Below, piece after piece: positions 51,668-62,047 of a stretch of 64,000 bases of DNA. Numbering within the stretch: position 1 is the first letter of the stretch; every line of letters starts with the position of its first letter. A model generated the notes under the pieces. It saw only the letters and a list, made by a program, of their open reading frames with translations. It was not told the DNA's origin and searched no databases. Source of the stretch: a cf. Phormidesmis sp. LEGE 11477 (GTDB lineage Bacteria; Cyanobacteriota; Cyanobacteriia; Phormidesmidales; Phormidesmidaceae); the NCBI RefSeq assembly GCF_015207105.1, contig NZ_JADEXO010000005.1, positions 56,772 to 120,771 of the forward strand. The letters are read 5' to 3'. The position numbers and the translations under genes were made by a program.

Positions 51668-52627
51668 CTCGCGCTTTTGCCGTTCAATCATGGCTCGGCC
51701 CACTGTAAAATTCAGCAAATCGCCAATCAGCATGACCAAAGAAGTCAGCCACAGCCAGAGCAGTAGGACAATGACTGTCGCCACCGCGCTATAGACAAAA
51801 TTGCCGAAGTGAGCAACGTACAGCCGAAACAAGCTAGAAATCACCGCCCAAGACAGCGCCGCTAAAACGGCCCCCGGCATAATCGGCTTTCCAGGTGTCC
51901 AGCGGCTAGGCCCAAACCGATAGATAAAAGCAAAGGCCGACGACATGATGCTCAGCGCCAGCGGCCAGCGAGAATACCCCCAGGCAGTAGCGACCCATGA
52001 GCCAATGTCTCCTCGACTGTGGTAGATCAGCTGGCCGACGGCCCACTCGCTGATAAAGACAAAGCAAGACGCTGAAATGAGTAGTGCGATGGTGCCTAGC
52101 GTGAGCGTGATCGATACCAGTCGCGCTTTCCAAAAGGGGCGACGGCGGCGGACGGGAATCTGCTGCATTTGATCTAGCGCTCGCATCGCTGCGCTCATTG
52201 CCCCAGACGAAGCCCACAGGGCAAAGGCAAAACTCACCGAAAACAACCCTCTGCTGGGCTGGTCTGTCACCACAGCTTCAAAGCCGTAGATCAGCTCCGG
52301 CACGCCAGCCGGGGCGACTTCACTCAGTTGCTGAGCCAGCTTCAAGAAAGTAGAGCGCAGCGGACTGAAGATACCAATTGCAGTAAATAGAGCCAGAATC
52401 GCCGGGAACAGCCCCAGCATAGAGTTGTAAGCCATCTCAGAAGCTAGGCTTGGCAGTCGCTGGCGAAACGTATTGCGAACGACTCGGCGCACCGTCAGCA
52501 CATTGAGGTAGCTCAAAAAGCGAACAAATTCAATCGGCGATAGCACGTGCCGAATGCGCTGTAGCGGCCTTTGTTCGCAGTAGGTTGCGTATAGCTTTTG
52601 GGAAACAGCGCGATGACGTGAGGCCAC
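51608..52627 (-). CDS. YihY/BrkB (UPF0761) family membrane protein
   Basis: A 339-residue polytopic protein with the family hallmarks RQRLPSLASEMAYNSMLGLFPAILALFTAIG, WASSGAMSAAMRALDQM and FRLYVAHFGNFVYSAVATVIVLLLWLWLTSLVMLIGDLLN. The name RNase BN once given to the family is now considered wrong; the role in envelope biology is not settled. It has about six membrane segments and ends in a basic C-terminal tail that overlaps the small convergent membrane gene by 60 bases. Confidence 0.9.
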   Translation of the reverse strand: MASRHRAVSQKLYATYCEQRPLQRIRHVLSPIEFVRFLSYLNVLTVRRVVRNTFRQRLPSLASEMAYNSMLGLFPAILALFTAIGIFSPLRSTFLKLAQQLSEVAPAGVPELIYGFEAVVTDQPSRGLFSVSFAFALWASSGAMSAAMRALDQMQQIPVRRRRPFWKARLVSITLTLGTIALLISASCFVFISEWAVGQLIYHSRGDIGSWVATAWGYSRWPLALSIMSSAFAFIYRFGPSRWTPGKPIMPGAVLAALSWAVISSLFRLYVAHFGNFVYSAVATVIVLLLWLWLTSLVMLIGDLLNFTVGRAMIERQKRELAHRLQTIKDKHAQAGEYE

Positions 52628-53144
52628 AAATTTCTATTTCTATATAAAAGTTGACTGAACTGGAGGCCGAGTAAGCGCGGGCTAACTGGCCAAGGGAGCC
52701 AGTCTGCTGGAGCAGATAGCGGCGGACTAGCGGCGAACGGGTGGCTGTGGAGACTCTTTCGTGTTTTGACTCTCATATTCTGACATAGTGTCACAAGTCA
52801 AATTCTTTGGCGGTGCGGAACCTGCGCTGGAACATTGACGGCCAGGGCCTATCCGCAAAGCGCCAAAGCAAAGGTAAGACGGCACGTAAGGGGGCGGCAA
52901 TACCTACCTTTTGAAGCCGTGAACACCGAATCGTGTAGCGTGCTGTCCTATTTACAATAATAGGCATCCACGAAAATACAGAAACCGCCTACAGCGTACA
53001 AAAAAAGGCTTACAAGCACTAAAGGTAACGCTAGATTTAGCGTCAAAAGTGCCATAGCAAAGCAGCACGTCCACGGCGGATCTATCTAGAGAGGAGACAC
53101 CTCTATCTAGAGAAAACCCCAAGAAGCGCTTGAGGAGAGAAGCC
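52628..53144. other. 517-base gap upstream of clpB
   Basis: No gene was found. Near the clpB start there is a small palindrome ACGCTA-GATT-TAGCGT (about 53030-53045) and the 12-base repeat TCTATCTAGAGA twice (53081-53092 and 53102-53113), one 21-base period apart. No CIRCE element (the HrcA site of many heat-shock genes) was seen. The upstream part, where the BrkB gene starts, shows nothing distinctive. Confidence 0.5.
53081..53113. promoter_or_regulatory. Direct repeat TCTATCTAGAGA in the clpB leader
   Basis: Two exact 12-base copies with a 9-base spacer (period 21 bases, two helix turns) end about 30 bases before the clpB ATG. The spacing would place two protein copies on one face of the helix. 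Alternatively each half-palindromic TCTAGA could form part of a 5' leader stem. Confidence 0.4.
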
Positions 53145-55760
53145 ATGCAAATTAACGATCCTAATAAATTTACTGATAAGGTCCGAGCTGCGCTTGATAG
53201 CAGCATAGAAATTGTCAAACGCTCAAGTCAGCAGCAGCTAGAGCCAGAGCATCTGATGCTGGCGCTGTTGGAGCAAGAAGGGCTAGCATCGCGAATCTTT
53301 CAGAAGCTAGACGTGTCGGCTGAAGGGCTGCGATCGCACACCCAGGCTTTCATCGACCAGCAGCCCAAAGTCAGCAGCAGTGACTCAGTCTACATCGGCA
53401 GACACGCCGACGCATTGCTAGATAGAGCGGATAGCTACCGTCAAAAGCTCGATGATGATTTCATCTCCACCGAGCACTTAGTCTTGGGCTATGCAGGCGA
53501 CAAGCATTTTGGCCAGGGCCTGCTCAAAGCTTTCAATATCACCGAAAAAGATCTCACCCAAGCGATCACGCAGATAAGAGGAACCCACAAAGTGACCGAT
53601 CAAAACCCCGAAGGAAAATACGAATCCCTCCAGAAATATGGCCGAGATTTGACCGAATACGCTCGTGAAGGTCTATTAGATCCGGTCATTGGCCGCGATG
53701 ACGAAATTCGCCGGACCATACAGATTTTGTCTCGTCGAACCAAGAACAATCCGGTACTGATCGGTGAGCCTGGTGTCGGTAAAACTGCGATCGCAGAAGG
53801 ACTCGCTCAGCGCATTGTTCGTGGTGATGTGCCTCAATCTCTGCAAGATCGCACATTAATTTCACTAGACATGGGCGCACTGATTGCCGGTGCCAAATAC
53901 AGAGGCGAATTTGAGGAACGTTTGAAGGCGGTTCTGAAGGAAGTCACCGAGTCGAGCGGCCAAGTTGTTCTATTCATTGACGAGATTCATACCGTCGTGG
54001 GTGCAGGCGCGACCCAAGGGGCAATGGACGCAGGCAATTTGTTAAAGCCAATGCTGGCTCGTGGTGAGCTGCGCTGTATTGGTGCCACGACTTTGGATGA
54101 ATATCGTCAGCACATCGAAAAAGACGCCGCGCTAGAAAGAAGATTTCAGCAGGTATACGTCGATCAGCCATCGGTGGCCGATACCGTCTCGATTCTGCGC
54201 GGACTCAAGGAGCGCTACGAAGTCCATCACGGTGTCAAGATTGCAGACAGCGCCTTAGTTGCCGCTGCTGCGCTATCCACCCGGTACATCAGCGATCGAT
54301 TCTTGCCGGACAAGGCGATTGACCTAGTAGACGAAGCGGCGGCCAAGCTCAAAATGGAAATTACTTCCAAACCCGAAGAGCTAGACGAAATTGACCGCAA
54401 AATTCTCCAGATGGAGATGGAGCGGCTGTCGCTGCAAAAAGAGAGCGATCCGGCTTCGGTTGAGCGGCTAGAGAAGCTAGAAAAAGAGCTAGCTGATCTC
54501 AAAGAAGAGCAGGCTGAACTCAGCGCTCAATGGCAGTCTGAAAAAGATACTATTGGCCAGGTGCAAACGATCAAAGAAGAGATCGACCGACTCAATGTAG
54601 AAATTGAACAGGCTGAGCGAGCAGCCGAGCTAAACAAAGCGGCTGAGCTGAAGTATGGCAAATTGCCTGAGCTGCAGAAGCGCCTAGCAGACGCCGAAGC
54701 GGAGATCAGTGAAACGCAGACTTCTGGTAAAACGCTGCTGCGCGAAGAAGTGACCGAAGCGGACATTGCTGAAATCATTTCTAAGTGGACTGGCATTCCG
54801 CTTAGCAAGCTGGTCGAATCAGAGATGCAGAAGCTATTAAACCTAGAAGATGAGCTGCATCAGCGGGTGATCGGACAAGACGAAGCCGTGACGGCGGTGG
54901 CTGATTCTATTCAGCGATCGCGCGCTGGCCTCGCCGATCCCGATCGCCCCATGGCTAGCTTTATCTTCCTTGGGCCTACTGGCGTCGGTAAAACTGAGCT
55001 GGCCAAAGCCCTAGCTAGCTATCTGTTTGACACCGAAGAAGCGATGGTTCGCATCGATATGTCTGAATATATGGAGAAGCATTCCGTTTCTCGCCTGGTC
55101 GGTGCGCCTCCTGGCTACGTGGGCTATGACGAAGGTGGTCAGCTCACCGAAGCCGTTCGTCGCCGTCCTTTCGCGGTCATTCTCTTTGACGAGATTGAAA
55201 AGGCCCATCCCGATGTCTTCAATATCCTCTTGCAGGTATTAGACGACGGTCGCATTACCGACTCGCAGGGTCGCACGGTGGACTTTACCAACTCCATCAT
55301 CATCATGACTAGCAACATCGGCTCGCAGTACATTCTAGATATTGCAGGCGACGATACTAAATATGACGAGATGCGATCGCGCGTTACCGATGCCTTGCGT
55401 AGCCAGTTCCGCCCCGAATTTCTCAACCGCATCGATGAGATCATCATCTTCCATGCGCTGATGAAATCTCAGCTTCGCGACATCGTCAAGATTCAGGTAA
55501 AGCGTCTAGAGCGCCGTTTAGAAGAGCGCAAACTATCGCTCAAACTGTCCGATGCTGCTTTAGACTTCCTAGCCGATGTCGGCTACGACCCAACCTATGG
55601 AGCGCGTCCACTCAAGCGAGCCATTCAGCGCGAGGTCGAAACTAAGATCGCCAAGGCAATTCTACGCAGCGAGTTTCTTCCTGGTGACACCATCTTCGTC
55701 GACGTAGAAAATGAGCGCTTGTCCTTCAAGCGGCTGCCTGCTGAACTTGTGACGGCATAG
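53145..55760 (+). CDS. clpB: ClpB ATP-dependent disaggregase
   Basis: The ATG at 53145 is chosen because GGAG precedes it (a TTG five codons earlier is open). The 871-residue protein has the N-domain ([16 protein letters not shown]), NBD1 with GEPGVGKT and the coiled M-domain (about 405-530) that marks ClpB and not ClpC/A, then NBD2 with [23 protein letters not shown] and [13 protein letters not shown]. ClpB works with DnaK to pull apart protein aggregates after heat stress. Cyanobacteria often hold two copies; which this is cannot be told here. It is monocistronic and ends in a strong terminator. Confidence 0.96.
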   Translation: MQINDPNKFTDKVRAALDSSIEIVKRSSQQQLEPEHLMLALLEQEGLASRIFQKLDVSAEGLRSHTQAFIDQQPKVSSSDSVYIGRHADALLDRADSYRQKLDDDFISTEHLVLGYAGDKHFGQGLLKAFNITEKDLTQAITQIRGTHKVTDQNPEGKYESLQKYGRDLTEYAREGLLDPVIGRDDEIRRTIQILSRRTKNNPVLIGEPGVGKTAIAEGLAQRIVRGDVPQSLQDRTLISLDMGALIAGAKYRGEFEERLKAVLKEVTESSGQVVLFIDEIHTVVGAGATQGAMDAGNLLKPMLARGELRCIGATTLDEYRQHIEKDAALERRFQQVYVDQPSVADTVSILRGLKERYEVHHGVKIADSALVAAAALSTRYISDRFLPDKAIDLVDEAAAKLKMEITSKPEELDEIDRKILQMEMERLSLQKESDPASVERLEKLEKELADLKEEQAELSAQWQSEKDTIGQVQTIKEEIDRLNVEIEQAERAAELNKAAELKYGKLPELQKRLADAEAEISETQTSGKTLLREEVTEADIAEIISKWTGIPLSKLVESEMQKLLNLEDELHQRVIGQDEAVTAVADSIQRSRAGLADPDRPMASFIFLGPTGVGKTELAKALASYLFDTEEAMVRIDMSEYMEKHSVSRLVGAPPGYVGYDEGGQLTEAVRRRPFAVILFDEIEKAHPDVFNILLQVLDDGRITDSQGRTVDFTNSIIIMTSNIGSQYILDIAGDDTKYDEMRSRVTDALRSQFRPEFLNRIDEIIIFHALMKSQLRDIVKIQVKRLERRLEERKLSLKLSDAALDFLADVGYDPTYGARPLKRAIQREVETKIAKAILRSEFLPGDTIFVDVENERLSFKRLPAELVTA

Positions 55761-55803
55761 CGCCCTATCTTTGGATCTCTATTCCTTAGAACATATATCG
55801 CTA

Positions 55804-55834
55804 AAGGAGATGGCTATTGTCCATCTCCTTTTTT
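55804..55834 (+). terminator. Intrinsic terminator of clpB
   Basis: AAGGAGATGG (55804-55813) pairs perfectly with CCATCTCCTT (55821-55830) and is followed by a T tract to 55834. It lies 44 bases after the clpB stop codon. Confidence 0.9.
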
Positions 55835-56178
55835 CGTAGTTTCATCAAATCTTTTTGAACAATGCGTATGAGCAGACCCTGGCAAAGGTTATGTTAAAAG
55901 CCTCAGGGACTACATCAAAAGAGCTAATAGCCTCGATTCTCGCTTAAGGCTATAGCCTTTGAGTTAGCCGCCAGATGACTATTTTTTCGTACTTTTTATA
56001 TTAAAATGCCGTTTCCCAATTCGCTGCATATTGCGTGTTCTCCCAGCTTTTAGCGAATCACTTATTAAACGATCGACTTCTAGTCAAAACGACGAAGCGG
56101 CTCTTTGCTATTGAGCTGCCGCTCCGTCGATAACAGCCTACATAAACCACATAATCATATTTAGAGAGGCCGATTCCT
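55835..56178. other. 344-base gap with a hairpin before the TIGR03032 gene
   Basis: No gene was recognised. A strong stem-loop lies about 50 bases before the next ATG: CGACG-A-AGCGGC-TC (56090-56103) pairs with GAG-CT-GCCGCT-C-CGTCG (56113-56129), with small bulges and no T tract, so it is a leader structure and not a terminator. Upstream of it the sequence is AT-rich with poly-T near 55981. Confidence 0.5.
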
Positions 56179-57297
56179 ATGTCTGCTCCTGCTTCTGGGC
56201 GATCGCCCCAGGGTGCTCCTCCGCCTAAGCTTGAGCTTACGGGCTCACGGCAGTTTACAGCTTGGCTAGCCGAGCAGTCCCTCAGCCTTGGATTCACCAC
56301 CTATCAAGCCGGTAAGTTCTTCTTGATCGGTTTGCAAAAAGACGGGCGATTGTCTGTGTTCGAGCGGACCTTCGAGCGCTGCATGGGGCTGTGTGCCACG
56401 GGCAATAGCCTTTTTTTGAGTTCGCTCTATCAGCTATGGCGCTTTGAAAATATTTTGGAGCCTGGACAGCTATCTGGAGACTTTGATGCGCTATACGTTC
56501 CGCAGATGAGCTACATCACCGGGGACTTGGATATCCACGATGTGGCCATGACCACCACAGACTACACGCTGAGTACCAAATTGCTAGGAGAGCGAGTTTG
56601 CAAGCCAGGTATCGTCTTTGTCAATACTCTGTTTGGCTGCTTGGCCACCCCTAGTGAGACCCATAGCTTTCGCCCGATTTGGCATCCGCCGTTCCTATCC
56701 AAGCTAGCGGCGGAAGACCGCTGTCATCTCAACGGTTTGGCGCTCAAAGACGGACAGCCCGCCTATGTGACGGCGGTTAGTCAAAGTGATGTGGCTGACG
56801 GTTGGCGCGATAGGCGATCGCACAGTGGCTGCGTGATTGATGTAGGCAGCAACGAGATTATCGCCACTGGCCTATCAATGCCCCACTCACCTCGGTGGTA
56901 TCGAGACAAGCTATGGCTGTTGAACTCGGGTACAGGCGAGTTTGGTCAGATTGACTTAGCGACGGGGCGGTTTGAGCCAGTGGCTTTTTGTCCAGGCTAT
57001 TTGCGGGGGCTGGCGTTTGCAGGTGACTTTGCCATCGTTGGCCTATCACAGTCGCGCGGCAACAAGACCTTTTCAGAGCTGCCGCTAGAAGATCGGCTAC
57101 AGGCAAAGCAGGCAACACCGCGCTGCGGATTAAGTGTGATTGATTTGCGTAGTGGCGATGTGGTGCATAGCTTGCGTATAGAAGGCGTGGTGGAAGAACT
57201 CTATGACGTAGTGGTGCTACCGCAGGTAAGGCGACCCCAGGCGATCGGAACTCGTAGCGATGAGATTCGACGGGTGCTAAGCGTAGCGGCAGAATAA
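56179..57297 (+). CDS. TIGR03032 family protein
   Basis: A 372-residue protein that matches the TIGR03032 family (beta-propeller-like, unknown function): RQFTAWLAEQSLSLGFTTYQAGKFFLIG, DIHDVAMTT, FVNTLFGCLAT, HLNGLALKDGQPAYVTAVS, MPHSPRWYRDKLWLLNSGTG. The family is scattered in bacteria, and members tend to sit near polysaccharide or tetratricopeptide genes. It lies just upstream of a secreted FG-GAP/RTX protein on the same strand, and both might act at the cell surface, though no direct tie is seen. Confidence 0.8.
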   Translation: MSAPASGRSPQGAPPPKLELTGSRQFTAWLAEQSLSLGFTTYQAGKFFLIGLQKDGRLSVFERTFERCMGLCATGNSLFLSSLYQLWRFENILEPGQLSGDFDALYVPQMSYITGDLDIHDVAMTTTDYTLSTKLLGERVCKPGIVFVNTLFGCLATPSETHSFRPIWHPPFLSKLAAEDRCHLNGLALKDGQPAYVTAVSQSDVADGWRDRRSHSGCVIDVGSNEIIATGLSMPHSPRWYRDKLWLLNSGTGEFGQIDLATGRFEPVAFCPGYLRGLAFAGDFAIVGLSQSRGNKTFSELPLEDRLQAKQATPRCGLSVIDLRSGDVVHSLRIEGVVEELYDVVVLPQVRRPQAIGTRSDEIRRVLSVAAE

Positions 57298-57382
57298 GCC
57301 GTCAAAACAGTGATGGAAGATAGAGAAAAACGGCTTGCGTCAACAGGCCGCTGTAGTTGTAAACAAATAGGATGATAGCAAA

Positions 57383-59401
57383 ATGGCTTTTCCGGCACAG
57401 CTTGACTTGGCCGATCTTGATGGCAGCAATGGCTTCGTAATCAATGGCGTTGATGCAGGTGACCGTTCTGGTCGTTCGGTAAGCGATGCGGGAGACGTCA
57501 ACGGCGATGGCTTTGATGATCTGATCATCCTCGCGAGCGGTGCCACGCAGGCAGGCCAGAGCTACGTAGTGTTCGGCAGCGATGCAGGCTTTGATACTGC
57601 CCTTGAGCTCTCTAACTTAGATGGCAGCAATGGCTTTGTGCTCAATGGCATTGAGGAAAGTGACTTCTCCTTTAATTCGGTAAGCAGTGCGGGTGATGTC
57701 AACGGCGATGGCTTCGACGACGTAATTATTGGGGCACCCAGTTCTGATGAATATTCTGGCCAAAGCTACGTGGTGTTTGGTAGCGATAAGGGCTTTGACG
57801 CTACCTTCGAGCTCTCTAGCTTAGACGGCAGCAATGGCTTTGTGCTCAATGGCCTTTCTTTTGATGATGCCTCCGGTTATTCGGTAAGCAGTGCAGGAGA
57901 TATCAACGGCGATGGCTTCGATGACGTAATTATTGGTCAATATGAATCCAACGGTTATTCAAGCATAGTGTTTGGGAGTGATGCAGGGTTTGGTGCTACC
58001 CTCGATCTCTCAAGCTTGGATGGTAGTAACGGCTTTACGTTCGTAGGTGGTGACTTTGACTTCTCTGGCTATTCAGTCAGCGGTGCGGGCGATATCAACG
58101 GTGACGGCTTTGATGACGTGATTATCGGCGCAGTTAGTTCTAGCCCCTATACCGGCTACGCAGGCGCAAGCTACGTAATATTTGGCACTGATGCAGGCTT
58201 CGATGCTCAGCTCGATCCCTCTAGTTTGGATGGCGGCGACGGCTTTGCAATCACTGGCAGCGGTGGTGGCGACTACTCCGGTGGTTCGGTCAGCGGAGCT
58301 GGTGATGTGAACGGCGATGGCTTCGATGATCTAATTATCGGTGCAGACAGAGCTGACCCTAATGGTAGAAGTTCAGGTGAAAGCTATGTCGTATTTGGTA
58401 CTGATGCCGGCTTTCCCGCTACCTTTGAACTTTCTAGTCTAGATGGCAGCAATGGCTTCGTAATTAATGGCGACGATAGCGATGACTACTCTGGCAGTTC
58501 AGTGAGTGGTGCGGGGGATGTGAACGGTGATGGTTTCGATGACCTGATTGTTGGCGCACCTGGAGGCCGCTCTAATAGCAACGGCCCAGGCGAGAGCTAT
58601 GTGGTGTTTGGTACTGATGCGGGTTTTGATGCTGCTATTGAACTCTCTAGCCTAGACGGTAGCAATGGTTTCGTTCTCAATGGCATTGACGAATATGACT
58701 TTTCTGGTGGTTCGGTCAGCAGAGCAGGTGATGTCAATGGTGATGGCTTCGATGACCTGATTATTGGTGCGCCTAATGCCGACCCTAACGGTGAGGGCTC
58801 AGGCGAGAGCTATGTGGTGTTTGGCTCCGACACCTCTACAGGCACTCCTATCGCTACCAATGGCGACGATACGCTCATTGGCGGCAGAGGCAGACAAACC
58901 TTCTTTGGCTTAGCTGGCAACGACTTCCTTGATGGTGGCAACGGTAGAGACTTCCTCTTCGGTGGTGACGATAGCGACATTCTCATCGGCGGTATCGGCA
59001 ATGATTTACTCTTCGGTGAGCAGGGCTTTGATACGCTCGATGGCGGCAATGGTAGAGACCTACTTGACGGCGGCAACGGCAAAGACTTTCTCGATGGCGG
59101 GAAGGGTAACGACATCCTCATCGGCGGCGTCGGCAAGGATACGCTGACTGGTGGTAAAGGCAATGACATCCTGACGGGTGGTAGTGGTAGAGACACCTTT
59201 GTCCTAGCGCTGGGTGACGGCAGTGACATCATTACTGACTTCAGTGGTCAAGACCTGATTGGCCTAGCAGGCGGACTAGGCATTGGCGAACTTTCCTTTG
59301 CTGGCAGCGACATTCTCGCCACTGATACCAACGAAGTACTAGCCACCCTCACAGGGGTAGACACTTCTAGCCTGGATAACAGTCAATTCGTACTGCTTTA
59401 G
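57383..59401 (+). CDS. Secreted FG-GAP (integrin-like) and RTX calcium-binding protein
   Basis: A 672-residue protein without an N-terminal signal. Residues 1-485 are seven near-identical FG-GAP repeats, each with [21 protein letters not shown] and [14 protein letters not shown] blocks, enough for a seven-bladed beta-propeller as in integrin alpha. Residues about 495-600 are RTX nonapeptide repeats ([17 protein letters not shown] and so on) that bind Ca2+. A C-terminal 60-residue tail follows ([17 protein letters not shown]) as used by type I secretion. It is likely exported through an ABC/TolC route and displayed outside; adhesion or surface-layer roles are plausible. The high similarity of repeats suggests recent expansion. 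Confidence 0.9.
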   Translation: MAFPAQLDLADLDGSNGFVINGVDAGDRSGRSVSDAGDVNGDGFDDLIILASGATQAGQSYVVFGSDAGFDTALELSNLDGSNGFVLNGIEESDFSFNSVSSAGDVNGDGFDDVIIGAPSSDEYSGQSYVVFGSDKGFDATFELSSLDGSNGFVLNGLSFDDASGYSVSSAGDINGDGFDDVIIGQYESNGYSSIVFGSDAGFGATLDLSSLDGSNGFTFVGGDFDFSGYSVSGAGDINGDGFDDVIIGAVSSSPYTGYAGASYVIFGTDAGFDAQLDPSSLDGGDGFAITGSGGGDYSGGSVSGAGDVNGDGFDDLIIGADRADPNGRSSGESYVVFGTDAGFPATFELSSLDGSNGFVINGDDSDDYSGSSVSGAGDVNGDGFDDLIVGAPGGRSNSNGPGESYVVFGTDAGFDAAIELSSLDGSNGFVLNGIDEYDFSGGSVSRAGDVNGDGFDDLIIGAPNADPNGEGSGESYVVFGSDTSTGTPIATNGDDTLIGGRGRQTFFGLAGNDFLDGGNGRDFLFGGDDSDILIGGIGNDLLFGEQGFDTLDGGNGRDLLDGGNGKDFLDGGKGNDILIGGVGKDTLTGGKGNDILTGGSGRDTFVLALGDGSDIITDFSGQDLIGLAGGLGIGELSFAGSDILATDTNEVLATLTGVDTSSLDNSQFVLL

Positions 59402-59499
59402 GCTGATCTGTGCAAACTTGTATGACCGTCCAAGCTCAAAGGGAAACTTGAGGTAAAAGTTCTTAGCTTCCCTTTGCTATCACACAAGCTCTTGTATCT

Positions 59500-60120
59500 A
59501 TGAATGCTTCCTCTTCGCCAACTGACAGAGCCTATACCAACGTCATGGAAAGATTGGTAGCAGAAGAGGTCGCCAGACAAAAATCCAAGCTGCCAGAAAA
59601 ACTGCGCGACTACATCAAGACAGTTGAGGTCGAGACCTACGCGCTTAATCGTCTGCCAGCACTATATGCCTCTAGCGAAAAAGGCTGGCAGATGCAGTAC
59701 GAGAAGGCAGGACAGGCATATACAGACGCTGTCTACAAAGCCGTACGTCAGGGCATCGCTGCTGTGCAAATCGATCCGCTCAGGGCTTCTCAGCCGTTGT
59801 CTGTTAGGCAAACTGACGAATCGGAGGCCGTTTTGACGACCTTTCGCAATCTGCTCAACCAGCCTAAGCTTGGGTGGGACGATATTCTATACAAGTGTAA
59901 ACGCCTGTTGCTTCCCCACAACCACCCCGATCGCCCGCCGCTAAAAGACGAGTCGGAGCACAAAGCTCACTGGCAGCCAGGCACCTACGGCAGCACTGAA
60001 TCCTGGGTGAAAAGACAGACAATCAGCCGGGCTCGGGCCGTTGACTCTAAAGCCACTAATTCTAAAGCCACTGACTCCCAGACTACTGACAGATGGAATG
60101 ACGATCGCTACAAGCAGTAG
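59500..60120 (+). CDS. ComFB-domain protein with basic, repetitive tail
   Basis: A 206-residue protein; residues about 12-60 match the ComFB domain (YTNVMERLVAEEVARQKSKL, VEVETYALNRLPALYASSEKGW). ComFB proteins in cyanobacteria have been reported as receptors for cyclic dinucleotides such as c-di-AMP, linked to natural competence and motility (recent literature, stated from memory). The last 30 residues contain a SKAT-type repeat (SKATNSKATDSQTTD) and are unstructured. It is convergent with a GT2-TPR gene, seven bases apart. Confidence 0.82.
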   Translation: MNASSSPTDRAYTNVMERLVAEEVARQKSKLPEKLRDYIKTVEVETYALNRLPALYASSEKGWQMQYEKAGQAYTDAVYKAVRQGIAAVQIDPLRASQPLSVRQTDESEAVLTTFRNLLNQPKLGWDDILYKCKRLLLPHNHPDRPPLKDESEHKAHWQPGTYGSTESWVKRQTISRARAVDSKATNSKATDSQTTDRWNDDRYKQ

Positions 60121-60127
60121 ATTTATT

Positions 60128-61390
60128 CTAGGGCTGTTCCTGCTTCGAGCCTGACGCGATCGCATCATCAAGTCCCAAACTCTTTACCCGCTGTTGAAGT
60201 CGCTTGGCTTCGGCAGGATTCGTCTTTTGAGTGAGGCTAATCGCTTGGTCAAAGGCTGCTTTGCACTGAGGCAGCTTGCCAAGTTTCAAAAAGACAACGG
60301 CTAGATTTTGATAGGCGGCTGCGTAGTTTGGATCGAGCGCGATCGCATATTCATAAGCCCGCATTGCCGGTTCTAGATATCCTTTTGCCTTATGCACTAC
60401 GCCTATATTAAAAAACGTCGCCGGGTGCTTGGGGTCAATTCGGCCAGCCGCTTCATACTGCGCGATCGCCCCATCGAAATCACCTTTTAGCTTCAGCAAA
60501 GCCCCCAGGTTCAGATACGCAGGTAGCTTTAGCAATCCGGCAATAGGAACTGCGATCGCTTTCTTATAATCGGTTTCGGCGGCGGCAAAGTCTTCTAAAT
60601 GACGATGTACGATCCCCAGATGATAGTGCGCCTCGTACTCAGTCAGCGGCGTTAGCTTTCCAGCCTCTGAATCAGTCTCCAAAGCCTGCTGAAGCAGCGC
60701 CGTTGCTCTCTCCCATTCCTGACTTTGCACATACAAAGCCCCGAGCTTGTTAGCAATCAGCGCATCATCTGGGTTAGCTGCCAGATACTTTGTCATGATC
60801 CGCTCAGCACGTTTGAACTTGTCTCGGGCTTCGATGGGCGTGACGCTGTAGTTCGTATGCTCAATCATTGCGCCGCCAAACTGAGCCACCTGCCAGTGCG
60901 ACTCAGCCGCCATCAGCGTTTCGATACTTTCATCAACACTCTCGTAGATAGGCCGCGTATATCTAATCGCTGCTAGATTGCGAAACAGCCGAGATACCTG
61001 AGTGTAGGGAGCCTGGTTTGCCGCAATTTCTCGGCGTAGAGCCTTCACCATTAGCAGTTCCGTAGAACCTATCTGCCCTACTGATTTATCTGCTTTGATA
61101 GTGGCAATTAGTCGCTGGCCTGCGGCTGACAGGGTCTCGTCTGCATCTAGTACGAGTATCCAATCTTGGGTCGCCTGATCTAGCGAAGCGTTGCGGGCGA
61201 TCGCAAAATCGTCCCCCCACATCAAGAAATTCACCTTTGCGCCGGCAGCGGCAGCGATCATCGGCGTATCGTCACCAGAGCCCGTATCTAGAACAATCAC
61301 TTCATCGGCTAGGCCCTTGACACTCGCTAATGCCTGGGACAAATTTCTGGCCTCATCTTTCACAATCATGCAGAGGCTAAGCGTGGCCAT
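60128..61390 (-). CDS. Glycosyltransferase family 2 protein with TPR repeats
   Basis: A 420-residue protein: an N-terminal GT-A glycosyltransferase (TLSLCMIVKDEARNLSQALASV, DEVIVLDTGSGDDT, WILVLDADETLS) of about 190 residues, then helical TPRs (ALETDSEAGK, YHLGIVHRHLEDFAAAETDYKKAI, AAYQNLAVVFLKLGKLPQ). This layout resembles SunS/OGT-like glycosyltransferases that glycosylate proteins or peptides using repeats to hold the substrate. The target is unknown. Confidence 0.88.
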   Translation of the reverse strand: MATLSLCMIVKDEARNLSQALASVKGLADEVIVLDTGSGDDTPMIAAAAGAKVNFLMWGDDFAIARNASLDQATQDWILVLDADETLSAAGQRLIATIKADKSVGQIGSTELLMVKALRREIAANQAPYTQVSRLFRNLAAIRYTRPIYESVDESIETLMAAESHWQVAQFGGAMIEHTNYSVTPIEARDKFKRAERIMTKYLAANPDDALIANKLGALYVQSQEWERATALLQQALETDSEAGKLTPLTEYEAHYHLGIVHRHLEDFAAAETDYKKAIAVPIAGLLKLPAYLNLGALLKLKGDFDGAIAQYEAAGRIDPKHPATFFNIGVVHKAKGYLEPAMRAYEYAIALDPNYAAAYQNLAVVFLKLGKLPQCKAAFDQAISLTQKTNPAEAKRLQQRVKSLGLDDAIASGSKQEQP

Positions 61391-61474
61391 AGGTCAAGAG
61401 ATTCCAAAAGTATCTTCTAGAATGTCGCTGTTACAATTGCAGGTACTTACAGCTCCTCACTGGAGGATCGAGCA

Positions 61475-62029
61475 ATGACGGTTGTAACGGCAAAGTGGAC
61501 TCTGGCAGAATACCATCGGATGATTGCCGCTGGCGTACTAGACGATCGCCAAGTCGAGCTGATTAAAGGAGAAATTGTCGAGATGCCACCGGAAGGAGAA
61601 CCGCATGCTTACTTTGTCTCTGAGTCAGGTGAATATCTAGTTCGACTTCTAGGAGAGCGTGCTAAGGTTCGCTACGGCAATCCAATCACGTTGCCCAATC
61701 AATCCGAACCAGAACCGGACATCGCGATCGTTCAACGTCTTGGAAAGGAATATCTGCAGCACCACCCGTATCCAGAGAATATCTTTTGGTTGATTGAATA
61801 TTCAGATACTAGTTTAAGTAAAGATCTTAATTTGAAGAGCCAAGCCTATGCAGAGGTCGATATTGCCGAGTACTGGGTCGTTGATCTTAAAGCGCGATCG
61901 CTGCTCGTGTTCAGAAAGCCTATATCGGGTCGATATTCGTCACGCTCTTCATACACAACAGGACAGATAACGCCGTTGGCTTTTCCCGATGTGTCTATTT
62001 CAGTTGACGCCATTATCAACCGAAGCTAA
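61475..62029 (+). CDS. Uma2-family PD-(D/E)XK protein (DUF820)
   Basis: A 184-residue protein of the abundant cyanobacterial Uma2/DUF820 family: LAEYHRMIAAGVLDDRQVELIKGEIVEMPPEG, then EPDIAIV and LIEYSDTSLSKDLNLKSQAYAEVDIAEYWVVD, which carry the PD-(D/E)XK active-site residues. Members are numerous in cyanobacterial genomes and are presumed nucleases of unclear role, often near mobile elements. The start ATG follows AGGATCG and a GGAGG-like sequence just upstream. Confidence 0.9.
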   Translation: MTVVTAKWTLAEYHRMIAAGVLDDRQVELIKGEIVEMPPEGEPHAYFVSESGEYLVRLLGERAKVRYGNPITLPNQSEPEPDIAIVQRLGKEYLQHHPYPENIFWLIEYSDTSLSKDLNLKSQAYAEVDIAEYWVVDLKARSLLVFRKPISGRYSSRSSYTTGQITPLAFPDVSISVDAIINRS

Positions 62030-62047
62030 AGCCGTATGTCTAGCTAG

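Noticed and set aside
52628..53144. CIRCE (HrcA) operator before clpB
   Set aside because: No TTAGCACTC-N9-GAGTGCTAA pattern was found in the gap.
58810..59232. Minus-strand 140-residue Ser/Pro/Leu repeat frame
   Set aside because: Antisense of the RTX nonapeptide repeats; the regular repeat is a by-product of the sense repeat.
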